From: Gilichinskyi gelida
GTDB lineage: Bacteria; Acidobacteriota; Thermoanaerobaculia; Gp7-AA8
DNA length: 64,000 bases
Direction of reading: 5' to 3'
Assembly (NCBI GenBank): GCA_038040385.1
Contig: JBBPII010000020.1
Location: 1-64,000 of the forward strand
In this document: piece after piece, positions 1-12,818 of the stretch
Position numbering within the stretch: the first letter of the stretch is position 1
Layout: each line of letters begins with the position of its first letter
The notes under the pieces: model-generated
What the model was told of the DNA's origin: nothing
The model's database searches: none
What the model saw: only the letters and a program-made list of their open reading frames with translations
Made by a program: the position numbers and the translations under genes

Positions 1-55
1 AACCTACGACCCGCGGATTAACAGTCCGCTGCTCTACCAACTGAGCTATGCCGGA
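1..55 (-). tRNA. tRNA-Asn (GTT), 3' end cut by window edge
   Basis: Read on the minus strand, the first 55 bases give the 5' part of a tRNA. There is a 7-base acceptor strand beginning TCCGGCA, then T8 A9, a D stem GCTC with loop AGTTGGTA, and an anticodon stem around CTGTTAA. The anticodon GTT lies at 20-22 and specifies asparagine. The end of the variable loop, the T arm and the 3' acceptor strand lie outside the window, so only about 55 of roughly 76 bases are present. No intron or unusual base is visible. Confidence 0.93.
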
Positions 56-75
56 ATACGGTCGAGCAACGGCCC

Positions 76-522
76 TTAACGACTGAAAACCACGGCGTAT
101 TTCGACAGCGCCGCGCGCAGGCGGACCAGGAGATCGTCGAGGTCCCGGTACTCGATCAGCTCGATGTCGCGGTCGCCCGCCACCATCGCCGTGCAGCGCG
201 CGGTGTACGCCGGCCGGTAGAGGCAGATGACCGGCCGGCCGTAGCGGTATCGCATGGTGGCGACCTCATAGCCGACACCCGTCGACGGCGTGGAGACCTC
301 CGCCACCAGGACGTCGGCCTCGGCGAGCCAGGCGACGTCGCGCTCGAAGATGGCGCAGGCGTCGAGCGCCTCGCCGGACGGCCCGACGTGCTCCGCGGTG
401 ACCGCCCCCGCCAAAACGCGGTAGCCGTCGGCCTCCAGCGCTTCGACGATGGCGCGATAGTGTTCGACGTCGCCGCGGCCGCCGGTGATGGCGCCGGCGA
501 AGTAGATGGTCAAGGGGTTCAT
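76..522 (-). CDS. DNPH1/Rcl-like 2'-deoxynucleoside 5'-phosphate N-hydrolase (nucleoside deoxyribosyltransferase fold)
   Basis: The product is 148 residues. The N-terminus has the glycine-rich loop YFAGAITGGRGD (residues 7-18), as in DNPH1 and Rcl. Residues 70-90 (ADVLVAEVSTPSTGVGYE) match the family active site, with E86 in GVGYE as the expected nucleophile and D62 as the likely partner acid. The family cleaves the N-glycosidic bond of deoxynucleoside monophosphates, giving a free base and deoxyribose 5-phosphate, which cleans the nucleotide pool. The start ATG at 522 sits directly at the edge of a palindromic repeat, so promoter and leader must lie within or beyond that repeat. The gene is divergent from rng and ends 20 bases from the tRNA. 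A plain nucleoside 2-deoxyribosyltransferase is the alternative, but the GxxGGRxD loop favours the hydrolase. Confidence 0.8.
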   Translation of the reverse strand: MNPLTIYFAGAITGGRGDVEHYRAIVEALEADGYRVLAGAVTAEHVGPSGEALDACAIFERDVAWLAEADVLVAEVSTPSTGVGYEVATMRYRYGRPVICLYRPAYTARCTAMVAGDRDIELIEYRDLDDLLVRLRAALSKYAVVFSR

Positions 523-624
523 CCTGAGGCCGAAGGCCGAAGGATCTTCGGCTCGATCGGCAGGATAGCGCCAATGGGCAGCAACCAGCCGATCGAGCCA
601 AAGATCCTTCGCTTCGCTCAGGAT
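521..624. repeat. Palindromic repeat, family A (copy 1)
   Basis: The arms read ATCCTGAGGCCGAAGGCCGA and, at the far end, a near reverse complement ending CTTCGCTCAGGAT. A second nested inverted repeat (GGCTCGATCGG and CCGATCGAGCC) lies between them. It fills the divergent gap between the nucleotide hydrolase and rng. The outer arms match family A copies elsewhere in the window. Confidence 0.85.
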
Positions 625-639
625 AGACTCCAAAAACCG

Positions 640-2127
640 ATGTCGCGCGAGATCGTCATCAACGCCACAAAACACGAGTCGCGCATCGCCGTGCTCGACG
701 AGGGGCAGGTCGTCGAACTGTGGGTGGAGCGCACCCGGCAGCGGACGATCGTCGGGAACGTCTACAAAGGGCGCGTCACCAAAGTCCTCCCGGGCATGCA
801 GTCCGCCTTCGTCGATCTCGGGCTGGAGCGCGACGCGTTTCTTTATGTCTCCGACGTCATCGACGACATCGAGGACTTCGACACCGACGGCGCCGACGAG
901 CTCCCCCTCGACGAGGTCGCGCAGCAGCGCCCCGAGGCGTCGATCTCCGATCTGCTGCGCGAGGGGCAGGAGATCGTGGTGCAGGTGTCGAAGGACACCA
1001 TCGCCGGCAAGGGCGCGCGCATCACCAGCCACATCACACTGCCGGGACGCTTCCTGGTGTACATGCCGACGGTCAACCACATCGGCGTCTCGCGGCGCAT
1101 CGAGAACGAAGAGGAGCGCCTGCGGCTGAAGAGCATGCTGGAGGCCATCCGCCCGCCCGGTGCGGGTGGCTTCATCGTGCGCACCGCGGGCGAAGGGCGC
1201 GATGAAGAGGAGTTCCGCGCCGACCTGAAGTACCTGACCGACTTGTGGGATCAGATCCGCCGCCGCGCGGAGAAGGCCTCCGCGCCGACCACCATCCACA
1301 ACGACCTCGATCTCGTCCTGCGCACCATTCGCGACGTCCTCTCGCCGGAGTTCAAGACCGTGTGGGCGGACGACGTCGACCAGTACCAGCGCATCGTCGA
1401 GTTTCTCAATCAGATCCAGCCCAACCTCGTCTCGCGCGTGCGGCTGTACCGCCGCGAGGAGCCGATCTTCGACGAGTTCGGCATCGAGCCGGAGATCGCC
1501 AAGGCGTTGAAGTCGAAGGTCTGGCTGAAGTCGGGCGGCTACATCGTCATCAATCAGACCGAGGCGCTGGTGGCGATCGACGTGAACACCGGAAAGTACG
1601 TCGGCAAGCGCAATCTCGAAGAGACGGTGTTCAAGACCAACCTCGAGGCGGCGAAAGAGATCGTCCGGCAGATCCGCCTCCGCGACCTCGGCGGCATCAT
1701 CGTCCTCGACTTCATCGACATGGAGGACTTGAACAACCGGCTGCGGCTCTTCGAGGCGCTGGAGCTCGAGATCCGCAAGGACCGCTCGAAGACGAAGATC
1801 CTGCAGATCTCCGAGTTCGGTCTGATCGAGATGACCCGCAAGCGCGTGCGGCAAAGCCTCGAGCGCTCGCTGACGCAGGCTTGCCCGTACTGCGGAGGCA
1901 GCGGGCGCATCAAGTCCAACACCACGATCTCGCTGGAGATCTGGCGCGAGCTGATGAAACTGCGCGACCTCCACGAAGGACAGGACGTCATCGTCCGGAT
2001 CAACCCGGCCGTCTACGGCAGCCTCGACCCGATCTTCGACGAGGTGGAGCGGAACCTCGGCATCCACCTGGTGTTCAAGGCGGACGGCTCGCTGCACCAC
2101 GAGCAGTTCGATGTGATGACCATTTGA
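640..2127 (+). CDS. rng: Ribonuclease G (RNase E/G family endoribonuclease)
   Basis: The product is 495 residues, the size of RNase G. It lacks the long C-terminal scaffold of RNase E. The N-terminus (MSREIVINATKHESRIAVL) is the typical family start and is followed by an S1 RNA-binding region with the long insert common in non-enterobacterial members. The catalytic DNase I-like region carries the metal-binding aspartates in VAIDVNTGKY (about 312-321) and VLDFIDM (about 355-361). The zinc-link motif CPYCGGSGR is near 414-422. It makes 5'-end-dependent cuts in single-stranded RNA for 16S maturation and mRNA decay. The open frame extends upstream to 388, but that part is repeat and antisense sequence. 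ATG 640 is chosen by homology. The stop lies at the edge of a family C repeat. Confidence 0.95.
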   Translation: MSREIVINATKHESRIAVLDEGQVVELWVERTRQRTIVGNVYKGRVTKVLPGMQSAFVDLGLERDAFLYVSDVIDDIEDFDTDGADELPLDEVAQQRPEASISDLLREGQEIVVQVSKDTIAGKGARITSHITLPGRFLVYMPTVNHIGVSRRIENEEERLRLKSMLEAIRPPGAGGFIVRTAGEGRDEEEFRADLKYLTDLWDQIRRRAEKASAPTTIHNDLDLVLRTIRDVLSPEFKTVWADDVDQYQRIVEFLNQIQPNLVSRVRLYRREEPIFDEFGIEPEIAKALKSKVWLKSGGYIVINQTEALVAIDVNTGKYVGKRNLEETVFKTNLEAAKEIVRQIRLRDLGGIIVLDFIDMEDLNNRLRLFEALELEIRKDRSKTKILQISEFGLIEMTRKRVRQSLERSLTQACPYCGGSGRIKSNTTISLEIWRELMKLRDLHEGQDVIVRINPAVYGSLDPIFDEVERNLGIHLVFKADGSLHHEQFDVMTI

Positions 2128-2149
2128 CGGGCTGAAGCCCGTCCTACAT
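2126..2149. repeat. Palindromic repeat, family C (single arm)
   Basis: GACGGGCTGAAGCCCGTCC followed by TACAT starts at the rng stop codon. The same core (ACGGG-ctgaa/cttta-CCCGT flanked by TGTGGGA or TGTAGGA) appears as double arms inside gyrA and between atpC and the next gene. A hairpin here could act as a 3' stabiliser of rng mRNA. No T-tract follows, so it is not a classical terminator. Confidence 0.8.
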
Positions 2150-2190
2150 GAGGCGACCGGCACGTGCCGTGCACTAAAACCCTGTCCGGC

Positions 2191-2499
2191 ATGTCCCTCG
2201 AAGACACCTTCACCAACCTCGCCGCGTTTCTGAACAGCCTGGACGCGGAAGGGGAGCAGAAATTCGAGCTCTCGCACTCGTTGGTGATCATCTGCCCCGA
2301 CTGCGGGAAGAACATCGCCTTCCGCGGCCGCTGCCCGAAATGCGGCGGCAACAGCTGGATCCCGGCGGGCCATCACGGCGGCATCTTCGAGCGGATGAAG
2401 GCGCAGCGCTGGAAGACGGCGATGCAGGACGAGGACGACACCGGGCCGCTGCGCCACAGCGACCCGGAAGCCGTCACCGCTGAGCACTCGCTGGAATGA
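2191..2499 (+). CDS. Small zinc-ribbon protein of unknown function
   Basis: The product is about 102 residues from ATG 2191. A GTG at 2164 would add nine residues, but these are not obviously protein-like. The middle has a treble-clef or zinc-ribbon pair, CPDCGKN and CPKCGGNSW, spaced as in rubredoxin-like knuckles, so a structural zinc is likely. The N-terminal third is predicted helical and the C-terminus is charged and probably disordered. It follows rng on the same strand with only a repeat between, so it may be cotranscribed with it. I do not recognise the family and no enzymatic motif is visible. The 3' end overlaps the convergent membrane protein gene by 26 bases. Confidence 0.7.
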   Translation: MSLEDTFTNLAAFLNSLDAEGEQKFELSHSLVIICPDCGKNIAFRGRCPKCGGNSWIPAGHHGGIFERMKAQRWKTAMQDEDDTGPLRHSDPEAVTAEHSLE

Positions 2500-2836
2500 G
2501 CGCCGGCCGCCCGTAGCGCTGCGTCGCCCATCCCACGATCGCACCGACGGCGCTCCCCGGAAGCATGACCTCCCAGAAATACTTTCCGCCCTGCATGGCG
2601 ACAACGCCATACGCGAGCAGCGCGCCGATGAGCAGTCCGAAGAAAATCCCGCCCACGACGGAATCGACTTTGCGCGCAAACCAGCCGGCGGCGACGCCGG
2701 CGATCATGCCCTTGACCGTCGAGCCGATGACGATGCCGATGATCTCCGCTCGAACTTCAGGCGTGAACCACGCCGTCAAACCGTCCGCCGCGCCGAGTGC
2801 CGCTCCGAGGAGTATCCCGATGGTGATCTTGTTCAT
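2474..2836 (-). CDS. Small glycine-rich integral membrane protein, unknown function
   Basis: The product is 120 residues with three to four hydrophobic segments (about 5-20, 33-56, 62-85 and 90-107). These are rich in glycine and alanine, including GILLGAALGAADG and GIFFGLLIGALLAYG, resembling glycine-zipper membrane proteins. The start ATG 2836 is preceded by an excellent ribosome binding site (GAGGAGGAACGAC), which decides it over upstream in-frame codons. It lies 43 bases downstream of the kinase gene on the same strand, so it could be the third gene of the sigma-kinase operon and perhaps an envelope target of it. No recognised domain. Confidence 0.78.
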   Translation of the reverse strand: MNKITIGILLGAALGAADGLTAWFTPEVRAEIIGIVIGSTVKGMIAGVAAGWFARKVDSVVGGIFFGLLIGALLAYGVVAMQGGKYFWEVMLPGSAVGAIVGWATQRYGRPALIPASAQR

Positions 2837-2879
2837 GTCGTTCCTCCTCTGAATCCATTCAACGTCCAATCGAGATCCT

Positions 2880-3773
2880 TTAGCGGTGCACGAACAAAAG
2901 AATGATCGCGCGCATGATGAGGTAGGCGGCGACGACGGCGATGAGCGCGCGATTGCGATCCAGCCAGCGTCCGGCCCGCTCCAACGCGGTCTCGCGATAG
3001 GCGGTGATCGCTTCCCCGTCGAGATATCCGGCCACGTCGGCGCCGAGCTCCCGGGCGGATTCGTAGCGATGGTCCGGATTCGCGGCGGCGGCCTTCGCGC
3101 AGATGGCCTCCAACCGCTTGTTGCGAGCATCGCCGGCGAGCGTGCGGAGCATGACGCCGAGGGCATAGACGTCGGTCCGCGCGTCGACCGCCGCTCCGGC
3201 TTCCTGCTCGGGCGCCATGAACCCGTGCGTCCCGCCGCTGGCGCGGACGGCCGCATCGCCTCGCGATCGCGCCACGCCCCAGTCCACCACCAACACTTCG
3301 CCGAACTCGCCGACCATCACGTTTTGCGGTTTGAGATCGCAGTGAACGCTCCCCTTGGCATGGGCGAAGGCGACCGCTTCGCAGATCCGGAGGAAGACGC
3401 GGAGGACGGCAGCCGCGCCGTGAGCTCCGCGCAGAAACTCTCCGACGGTGACGCCGCGCACGAGCTTCATGGCGTAGAAGACGCGGCCGTCGGGCAGCAC
3501 GCCCACGTCGTGCACCGGCACGATGCCGGGATGTTCGAGACCGGCGAGAACGCGCGCTTCGCGCCGCACGCGGTCGCCACCGGCGTCCGCCAGATCGGCC
3601 GCCAGCACCTTCACCGCCACGCGGCGCTGCAGATCGACATCCTCCGCTTCGTAGACCACGCCCATCCCGCCGCGCCCGATCTCGCCGACGATCCGGTAGC
3701 GGGTTCCGCTGAAATCCGGCTCGTCGATCGTTGAGCGCAGCCGCTCGACCGCGTCGTCGGAGAGCCAGGTCAC
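2880..3773 (-). CDS. Membrane-anchored eukaryotic-like Ser/Thr protein kinase (Hanks type)
   Basis: The product is 297 residues. The glycine loop GEIGRGGMGVVYE (30-42), lysine K55 in AVKVL, and APE motif (MAPEQE) are present. The catalytic loop reads HCDLKPQN (144-151), so the HRD arginine is replaced by cysteine, a non-RD kinase. DFG is replaced by DWG (164-166). A C-terminal segment LIAVVAAYLIMRAIILLFV anchors it in the membrane, and no PASTA or TPR sensor domain follows. The GTG start overlaps the stop of the sigma factor gene by four bases (GTGA), so the two are translationally coupled. Pairing of an ECF-type sigma with such a kinase suggests that phosphorylation controls sigma activity or that both share a stimulus (inference). 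Confidence 0.9.
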   Translation of the reverse strand: MTWLSDDAVERLRSTIDEPDFSGTRYRIVGEIGRGGMGVVYEAEDVDLQRRVAVKVLAADLADAGGDRVRREARVLAGLEHPGIVPVHDVGVLPDGRVFYAMKLVRGVTVGEFLRGAHGAAAVLRVFLRICEAVAFAHAKGSVHCDLKPQNVMVGEFGEVLVVDWGVARSRGDAAVRASGGTHGFMAPEQEAGAAVDARTDVYALGVMLRTLAGDARNKRLEAICAKAAAANPDHRYESARELGADVAGYLDGEAITAYRETALERAGRWLDRNRALIAVVAAYLIMRAIILLFVHR

Positions 3774-4465
3774 CGATCGGCTCCGAACAGCGCGCGCAAC
3801 TCTTCACGGAATTCGTCCTCGGATGCCGTGGCCTCGTGCAGCACATCGAGAACGATCTGGCGAAAGCGCCTTCGCGCCGCCGCCAGGCGGTTGGTCACCG
3901 TCGTCTCGCTCATGCCGAGCCGGTCGCCGAGGTCGCGGTAGGAGAGGCGTGGTGGGCCGTCGAGATCGTAGGCCTCGAACAGCGCGAAATCCGCAGCGCT
4001 ACTCGACTGGCGCAGCCGCCCGACGGCAACTTCGAACAGGCTGCGGATCCACTCGCGCCGGAAATACTCCTCCGGCGTTCCGCCGCGGTCGTGTTCGCGC
4101 GCCGCTTCCGCTTCGGCCGCGGCGAAGTCGACGTGCGTCTCGCCTCCTCCGCGCTTGAGGCGCGTCCCGGCTTTCAGCTCGTTCGCGATGTGCCGGTCGA
4201 AGAGCGTTCGGAGAAACGTACGGAAGCTCGCTTTCGCGGCGTCATAGCTGGCCAGCGAATTTCGCTCGAAGGCGCGCGCCAGGAAGCTCTGCGTGTGGTC
4301 CTCGGCATCCGACGGATCGCGGCGATGCGCCACGCGGGCGTATTTGTAGAGCGGCTTCCAGTAGATTGCGACGAGCGTATCGAAGGCACGGGTGCGCTCT
4401 TCGGCGTCGTCGCTGGCCAGCGCTGCGATCACGCTGCGGCGCGTGCTGGGAAAGGGCAAAGGCAT
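3770..4465 (-). CDS. ECF-like sigma-70 family RNA polymerase sigma factor
   Basis: The product is 231 residues from ATG 4465 (MPLPFPSTRR). An N-terminal region 2 (residues about 10-90, with FDTLVAIYWKPLYKYARV and AEDHTQSFLARAFER) and a C-terminal region 4 helix-turn-helix (LSYRDLGDRLGMSETTVTNRLAAARRRFRQ, given here in part) are separated by a charged linker. This matches the roughly 200-230 residue sigma factors found beside Ser/Thr kinases in Acidobacteria and Planctomycetes. The gene is the first of the sigma-kinase pair. Upstream lies the low-complexity repeat and assembly gap, so its promoter cannot be read. No anti-sigma gene is adjacent. Confidence 0.85.
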   Translation of the reverse strand: MPLPFPSTRRSVIAALASDDAEERTRAFDTLVAIYWKPLYKYARVAHRRDPSDAEDHTQSFLARAFERNSLASYDAAKASFRTFLRTLFDRHIANELKAGTRLKRGGGETHVDFAAAEAEAAREHDRGGTPEEYFRREWIRSLFEVAVGRLRQSSSAADFALFEAYDLDGPPRLSYRDLGDRLGMSETTVTNRLAAARRRFRQIVLDVLHEATASEDEFREELRALFGADR

Positions 4466-4690
4466 GTTGCGCGGTAGGGGCGCGCAGCAGCGCGCCCCCC
4501 GCGCCCGCGGGACCCGGCCCGCGGCCGCGCCGCCCCACCGCTCCCCCCCCCCCCCCCCCAACACCACCCCCCACCACATCCCCNNNNNNNNNNGGCGGGT
4601 GGTGTTATTGGGAATGGTATTGTGGCGTGGTGGGGGCGCCATCCCGCGCCCCCCACGCGCGGTTGTTCCCGGGCCCGCTCCGCCGCGCCC
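4466..4690. repeat. GC-rich inverted repeat interrupted by an assembly gap
   Basis: The outer arms GTAGGGGCGCG (4474-4484) and CGCGCCCCTAC (4684-4694) are perfect reverse complements. Between them are C-rich low-complexity sequence, a run of 17 C residues, ten Ns at 4584-4593 and a G/T-rich stretch. The composition next to the Ns looks like poor-quality read ends. A long hairpin probably stopped assembly here. The right arm includes the stop codon of the DUF507 gene. I see no gene in this stretch. Confidence 0.8.
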
Positions 4691-4975
4691 CTACGTATCC
4701 AGCCCCTCCCGCAAGTACTCCTCCTCCATCAACTTCCGGAAGAGCTCTTCGTACTCGCGGGATCCCTGCGCGGGCTTCTTGCGCATGGAGGCGATGCGGC
4801 GGCGGACGGCGTCTTCGCGTTCTTCCTCGCGTTTGAGCTCGTCGGCCAGGGCGTGGGCGATGGACTGGCGCACCACCTCGCGGTCCTTCAGGAGCGTGAC
4901 CGCCTTGGTGCGGGTCATCGCCTCCAGAAGGTCGCGCGCGAGCTGCGTGATGCGCTCGCGCGACATCGTGTGCAT
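4691..4975 (-). CDS. DUF507 family protein
   Basis: The product is 94 residues from ATG 4975 (or 91 from ATG 4966, MSRERI). It is almost entirely charged helix. The pattern ITQLARDLLEAM ... LKDREVVRQSIAHALADEL, then SREYEELFRKLMEEEYL, follows the layout of DUF507, a small cytoplasmic family of unknown role. The gene starts 19 bases after the gyrA stop on the same strand, so it is probably the last gene of the gyrB-gyrA transcript. The stop codon is inside a palindromic arm. The assignment rests on recalled family pattern, not on a search. Confidence 0.7.
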   Translation of the reverse strand: MHTMSRERITQLARDLLEAMTRTKAVTLLKDREVVRQSIAHALADELKREEEREDAVRRRIASMRKKPAQGSREYEELFRKLMEEEYLREGLDT

Positions 4976-4994
4976 GCCGAATTGTACGCCGTCG

Positions 4995-7613
<2,619 letters not shown>

Positions 7614-7691
7614 TGGTTCGTTCGCTGTTGGCCGTTGAGCGTTGACCGTGTCGCCTTCTCGGCCAACGGTCAACAGTCAACGGCCAACTAC
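7614..7691. repeat. Palindromic repeat, family B, in the gyrA leader
   Basis: Tandem and inverted copies of a GTTGACCGTTGGCC-like unit occupy the whole gyrB-gyrA gap. The right half is GGCCAACGGTCAACAGTCAA and the left half reads in the opposite sense. A hairpin would place its 3' arm within a few bases of the gyrA start. Similar copies precede mnmG and atpD, so the placement may affect translation (inference). Confidence 0.85.
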
Positions 7692-10082
<2,391 letters not shown>

Positions 10083-10188
10083 CCGGTCGCTTTCTGAATC
10101 GTGATTTGAACATGGGTTTGGGCGGTAGGCCGGCGTGTCTCACGACGAGCCGAATACGCGGGATTTGCACCGGGTCCGAGAACGCCAA

Positions 10189-10219
10189 ATTATACCGCGA
10201 AATTGCGTTCTTTTTACAA
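10189..10219 (-). promoter_or_regulatory. Candidate gyrB(A) promoter
   Basis: On the minus strand a perfect -10 TATAAT lies at 10194-10189. An upstream TTGTAA (10219-10214) could be a -35 element with a rather long 19-base spacer. It overlaps the recF stop codon. Transcription would start about 100 bases before gyrB, leaving a long leader in which I see no known riboswitch. Confidence 0.5.
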
Positions 10220-11278
10220 ATCTTCTGCGGTTGTAACCGCCCCGTTTTCAATGGTTAAGCGGCGGTGCGGTGCCGCCTCCAACACCTGTAGAAACCGGGC
10301 CTTCGCGGAGGTGGCGAAAACCTGCGTCTCGGGGGGCATTTTGGCCAGCAGACTTTCCAGAATCTGCAGGTCGAGCTCGGCATCGACGTCGTCGAGAAGG
10401 AAGAGCGCCGCCTCGTCGAATCGCCGCCGGAAAAGCTCCAGTTTCGCGAACTTCAGGAAGAGCACGATCATCTTCATCTCGCCGCCGCTCAGCACCTCGG
10501 ACGCCGCCCTCCCGTCGACGGTGAAGTCGAGCAGGTCGCGCTGCGGTCCCACCAGCGACATGCGCGCGCGCAACTCCTCGCGCCGGATGCTCTTGAGGTC
10601 CCCGAGCGCCGACGGCCGGTAGGCGATCGCCATGTTGCCGACGCGATAGCGATGCGCGGCGACGATGTTGTTGAACGCCGCGGTGAGCGCCTGCGCGTAC
10701 GCCGCGCGCGCCCGCTGCAGCACGGCCGCGGTCTCCGCGAGCTCGGAGTCCCACGCATCGAGCCCCGCGGTCGTGCCGCCGTGGAGGAGCGCGTTGCGCT
10801 GCCGCAGCACGCGCCCATAGCGGCTGACCTGCTCGAGGTATCCCGGATCGATGCTGGCGATGCCGCGGTCGAGGAAGCGCCGCCGCTCTTCCGGCGCGCC
10901 GCGCAGGATCTCCAGCCGTGCCGAGGAGTACGCGAAGACGGTCATGGCGCTTACGTAGCTCGCCAGCGGCGTGCGCTCACCGTTGATCAGCAGGACGCGC
11001 TTCTTCGATTCACCATGCTCCAGACCGACGGAGAGCGTTTTCTCGACCTCTCGCTGCACGGTACCGCTCACGAACACGCTCGGCGATCCGAAGCGGAAGA
11101 GGCTCGCCACACGTGCCGTGCGAAAGGATTTCGTCGTGGCGAGGAAGTAGATGGCCTCCAGGAGGTTCGTCTTTCCCTGGCCGTTGAGGCCGACGAGGAT
11201 GTTGACTTTGGGGTGGAAGGCGATTTCCGCCGACGCGAGATTTCGGAAGCTGTCGGTGGTGATGCGCGTCAGGATCAC
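10214..11278 (-). CDS. recF: DNA replication/repair protein RecF
   Basis: The product is 354 residues, the usual family size. It has an SMC/ABC-type ATPase head with Walker A GLNGQGKT (30-37), the signature LSGGEMKM and Walker B LFLLDDVDAELD. RecF loads RecA at gaps on SSB-coated DNA with RecO and RecR. The start is GTG 11278, two bases from a family A repeat that fills the dnaN-recF gap, and no separate ribosome binding site is obvious there. The C-terminus ends in the gyrB promoter region. Confidence 0.96.
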   Translation of the reverse strand: MILTRITTDSFRNLASAEIAFHPKVNILVGLNGQGKTNLLEAIYFLATTKSFRTARVASLFRFGSPSVFVSGTVQREVEKTLSVGLEHGESKKRVLLINGERTPLASYVSAMTVFAYSSARLEILRGAPEERRRFLDRGIASIDPGYLEQVSRYGRVLRQRNALLHGGTTAGLDAWDSELAETAAVLQRARAAYAQALTAAFNNIVAAHRYRVGNMAIAYRPSALGDLKSIRREELRARMSLVGPQRDLLDFTVDGRAASEVLSGGEMKMIVLFLKFAKLELFRRRFDEAALFLLDDVDAELDLQILESLLAKMPPETQVFATSAKARFLQVLEAAPHRRLTIENGAVTTAEDL

Positions 11279-11280
11279 GA

Positions 11281-11374
11281 TGTCATTCCGAGCCGCGAAG
11301 ACGGCGAGGAATCCGCCGCAGATGTGCGCTGCTCGCCCGGGCGCGGGGGATCCCTCGCTGCGCTCGGGATGACA
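11281..11374. repeat. Palindromic repeat, family A (copy 2)
   Basis: The left arm is TGTCATTCCGAGCCGCGAAG and the right arm is its near reverse complement ending CGCTCGGGATGACA, with GGCGAGGAATC and GGGGATCCCTCG inside. It occupies 94 of about 99 bases between dnaN and recF. It ends three bases from the dnaN stop and two from the recF start. Confidence 0.88.
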
Positions 11375-11377
11375 CGT

Positions 11378-12502
11378 CTACGCGAGCCGCATCGGCATGA
11401 CCACGTACAGGTATTCGTAAGGCAGGTCCGCCTCGCTCGGCGACGGACGGCCGATGCACTGGCTGTTCTCGTCCTTCAGGTCGAGTGCGACAGTCGGCGT
11501 GTCGACGGCGCTCAAAAAGTCCGTCACGTACGCGGCGTTGAGGCCGACGAAGAACGGGATGCCGGCGTAGTCGATGGGGACGGTCTCACGCGCATCGCCG
11601 AGCTCGGGATTGGTCGAGGACACGGTGAGCTTGCCCGGCGCGAAGTCGAAGCGCACGGCGCGGGTCCGCTCGTTGGCGACGAGCGAGATGCGGCGGATGG
11701 TGGAGAGCAGGCGTTCGCGGTCGACCATCACGTGGCGGTCGTTGTCGCGGGCGATGACTTCCATGTAGTTGGGGAAGTTCACGTCGATCATCCGTGCCAG
11801 GAGCCGGCGCTCGCCGGCGTCGAAGAAGAGGTGGTTCTCGGAGACGCCGAAATTCACGATGCCGTCTTCGCCCGACTCCAGCCGCATGATCTCTTCCAGC
11901 GCCTTGCGCGGGACGAGGATGGTGAGGTCGGTTCCCTTCCTCTTGCCGTTGCCCTGCGGGAAGTTGATGAGCGCCATGCGGTGGCCGTCGGTGGCCACCA
12001 TCTCCATCTTCGTCGGCTGGATCTTCAGCAGCGCGCCGTTGAGTTGGAAGCGCGTCTCTTCGTGGGTGATGGCGAACTTCACCTTTGCCACCATGGTCTT
12101 GAGCTCGTCGAGCGGGATGGTGAACGACTCCGTCGCCGTGACGCTCGGCAGCGTCGGGTAGTCCTCGGCCGGCAGTCCGAGGAGGCGGAACTTCGCGGTT
12201 CCGGATTCGACGAGCAGCGAGTTGTTCTCCTGCATGGTCACGTGCACGTCTTCGTCGGGAAGCGAGCGGACGATGTCGAAGAGGCGCTTCGCTTCGATGG
12301 TGACGCCGCCCGGTGTGGTGACCTTCGCCGCGCAGGAGCTGAGGATTGTGACGTCGAGATCGGTGGCCGCGATCTGCAGAACCCCGTCGGCGGCCTTGAG
12401 CAGGACGTTCGACAGAATGGGAATCGTGGAGCGCTTCTCCACCACACCCTGGCAGAGTTGCAGCTCTTTCTGGAGATCGGCTTTCGCGACGGTCAGCTCC
12501 AT
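11378..12502 (-). CDS. dnaN: DNA polymerase III beta subunit (sliding clamp)
   Basis: The product is 374 residues with three clamp-fold domains. It starts MELTVAKADLQKELQLCQ and keeps family landmarks such as ATDLDVTI, ATDGHRMAL, and the C-terminal YLYVVMPMRL that forms part of the partner-binding pocket. The clamp tethers polymerase III to DNA. A good ribosome binding site (AAGGAAGAG) precedes ATG 12502. It is separated from dnaA by 316 bases, so it could have its own promoter. Confidence 0.98.
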   Translation of the reverse strand: MELTVAKADLQKELQLCQGVVEKRSTIPILSNVLLKAADGVLQIAATDLDVTILSSCAAKVTTPGGVTIEAKRLFDIVRSLPDEDVHVTMQENNSLLVESGTAKFRLLGLPAEDYPTLPSVTATESFTIPLDELKTMVAKVKFAITHEETRFQLNGALLKIQPTKMEMVATDGHRMALINFPQGNGKRKGTDLTILVPRKALEEIMRLESGEDGIVNFGVSENHLFFDAGERRLLARMIDVNFPNYMEVIARDNDRHVMVDRERLLSTIRRISLVANERTRAVRFDFAPGKLTVSSTNPELGDARETVPIDYAGIPFFVGLNAAYVTDFLSAVDTPTVALDLKDENSQCIGRPSPSEADLPYEYLYVVMPMRLA

Positions 12503-12748
12503 GGTCTCTTCCTTAGAACCGAGTATTTTTCTTTAGTGGTGGTGGTAGTGGATGCGTGCGGAAAATCGCGACACCACCCTGCAAAGGTTTCGAAAGTATA
12601 GCAGTTCCATCGAGTTCGAAACTGCGGGTTTTCATGAGGAAAAGCGAAGGAGAACAGGAGCGTTTTCCGCAGTCTCGGCGACATTCGGAGTGGGAGGCGA
12701 TTTGGTCCGCAGGTTTTCGTGGGACCTTTCCGCAGGTTCTGCTCGCCC
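12503..12748. other. dnaN leader region without a visible gene
   Basis: This 246-base stretch between dnaN and the family A repeat beside dnaA has no convincing coding frame. It contains purine-rich and A/T-rich patches near the dnaN ribosome binding site and a few short direct repeats (CGCAGGTT, TTTTCCGCAG). I find no good DnaA boxes, so I do not propose it as the main origin. It probably holds the dnaN promoter. Confidence 0.5.
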
Positions 12749-12816
12749 GTCATCCTGAGCGAAGCGAAGGATCTCAGCAGCGGAGATCCTTCGCCGTCTT
12801 CGCGGCTCAGGATGAC
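12749..12816. repeat. Palindromic repeat, family A (copy 3)
   Basis: GTCATCCTGAGCGAAGCGAA forms the left arm and a near reverse complement ending CGGCTCAGGATGAC forms the right arm, with GGATCTCAGCAG and GGAGATCC in the middle. It ends two bases before the dnaA stop codon. Confidence 0.9.
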
Positions 12817-12818
12817 GG

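Noticed and set aside
76..2679. Long open frame on the minus strand over the RNase G gene
   Set aside because: It is antisense to a clear RNase G and has arginine/aspartate-rich shadow composition. Only its last 148 codons (76-522) are a real gene.
12503..12748. Second origin candidate in the dnaA-dnaN gap
   Set aside because: No DnaA box with more than six matches was found, while the dnaA-rpmH gap has paired 8/9 boxes.
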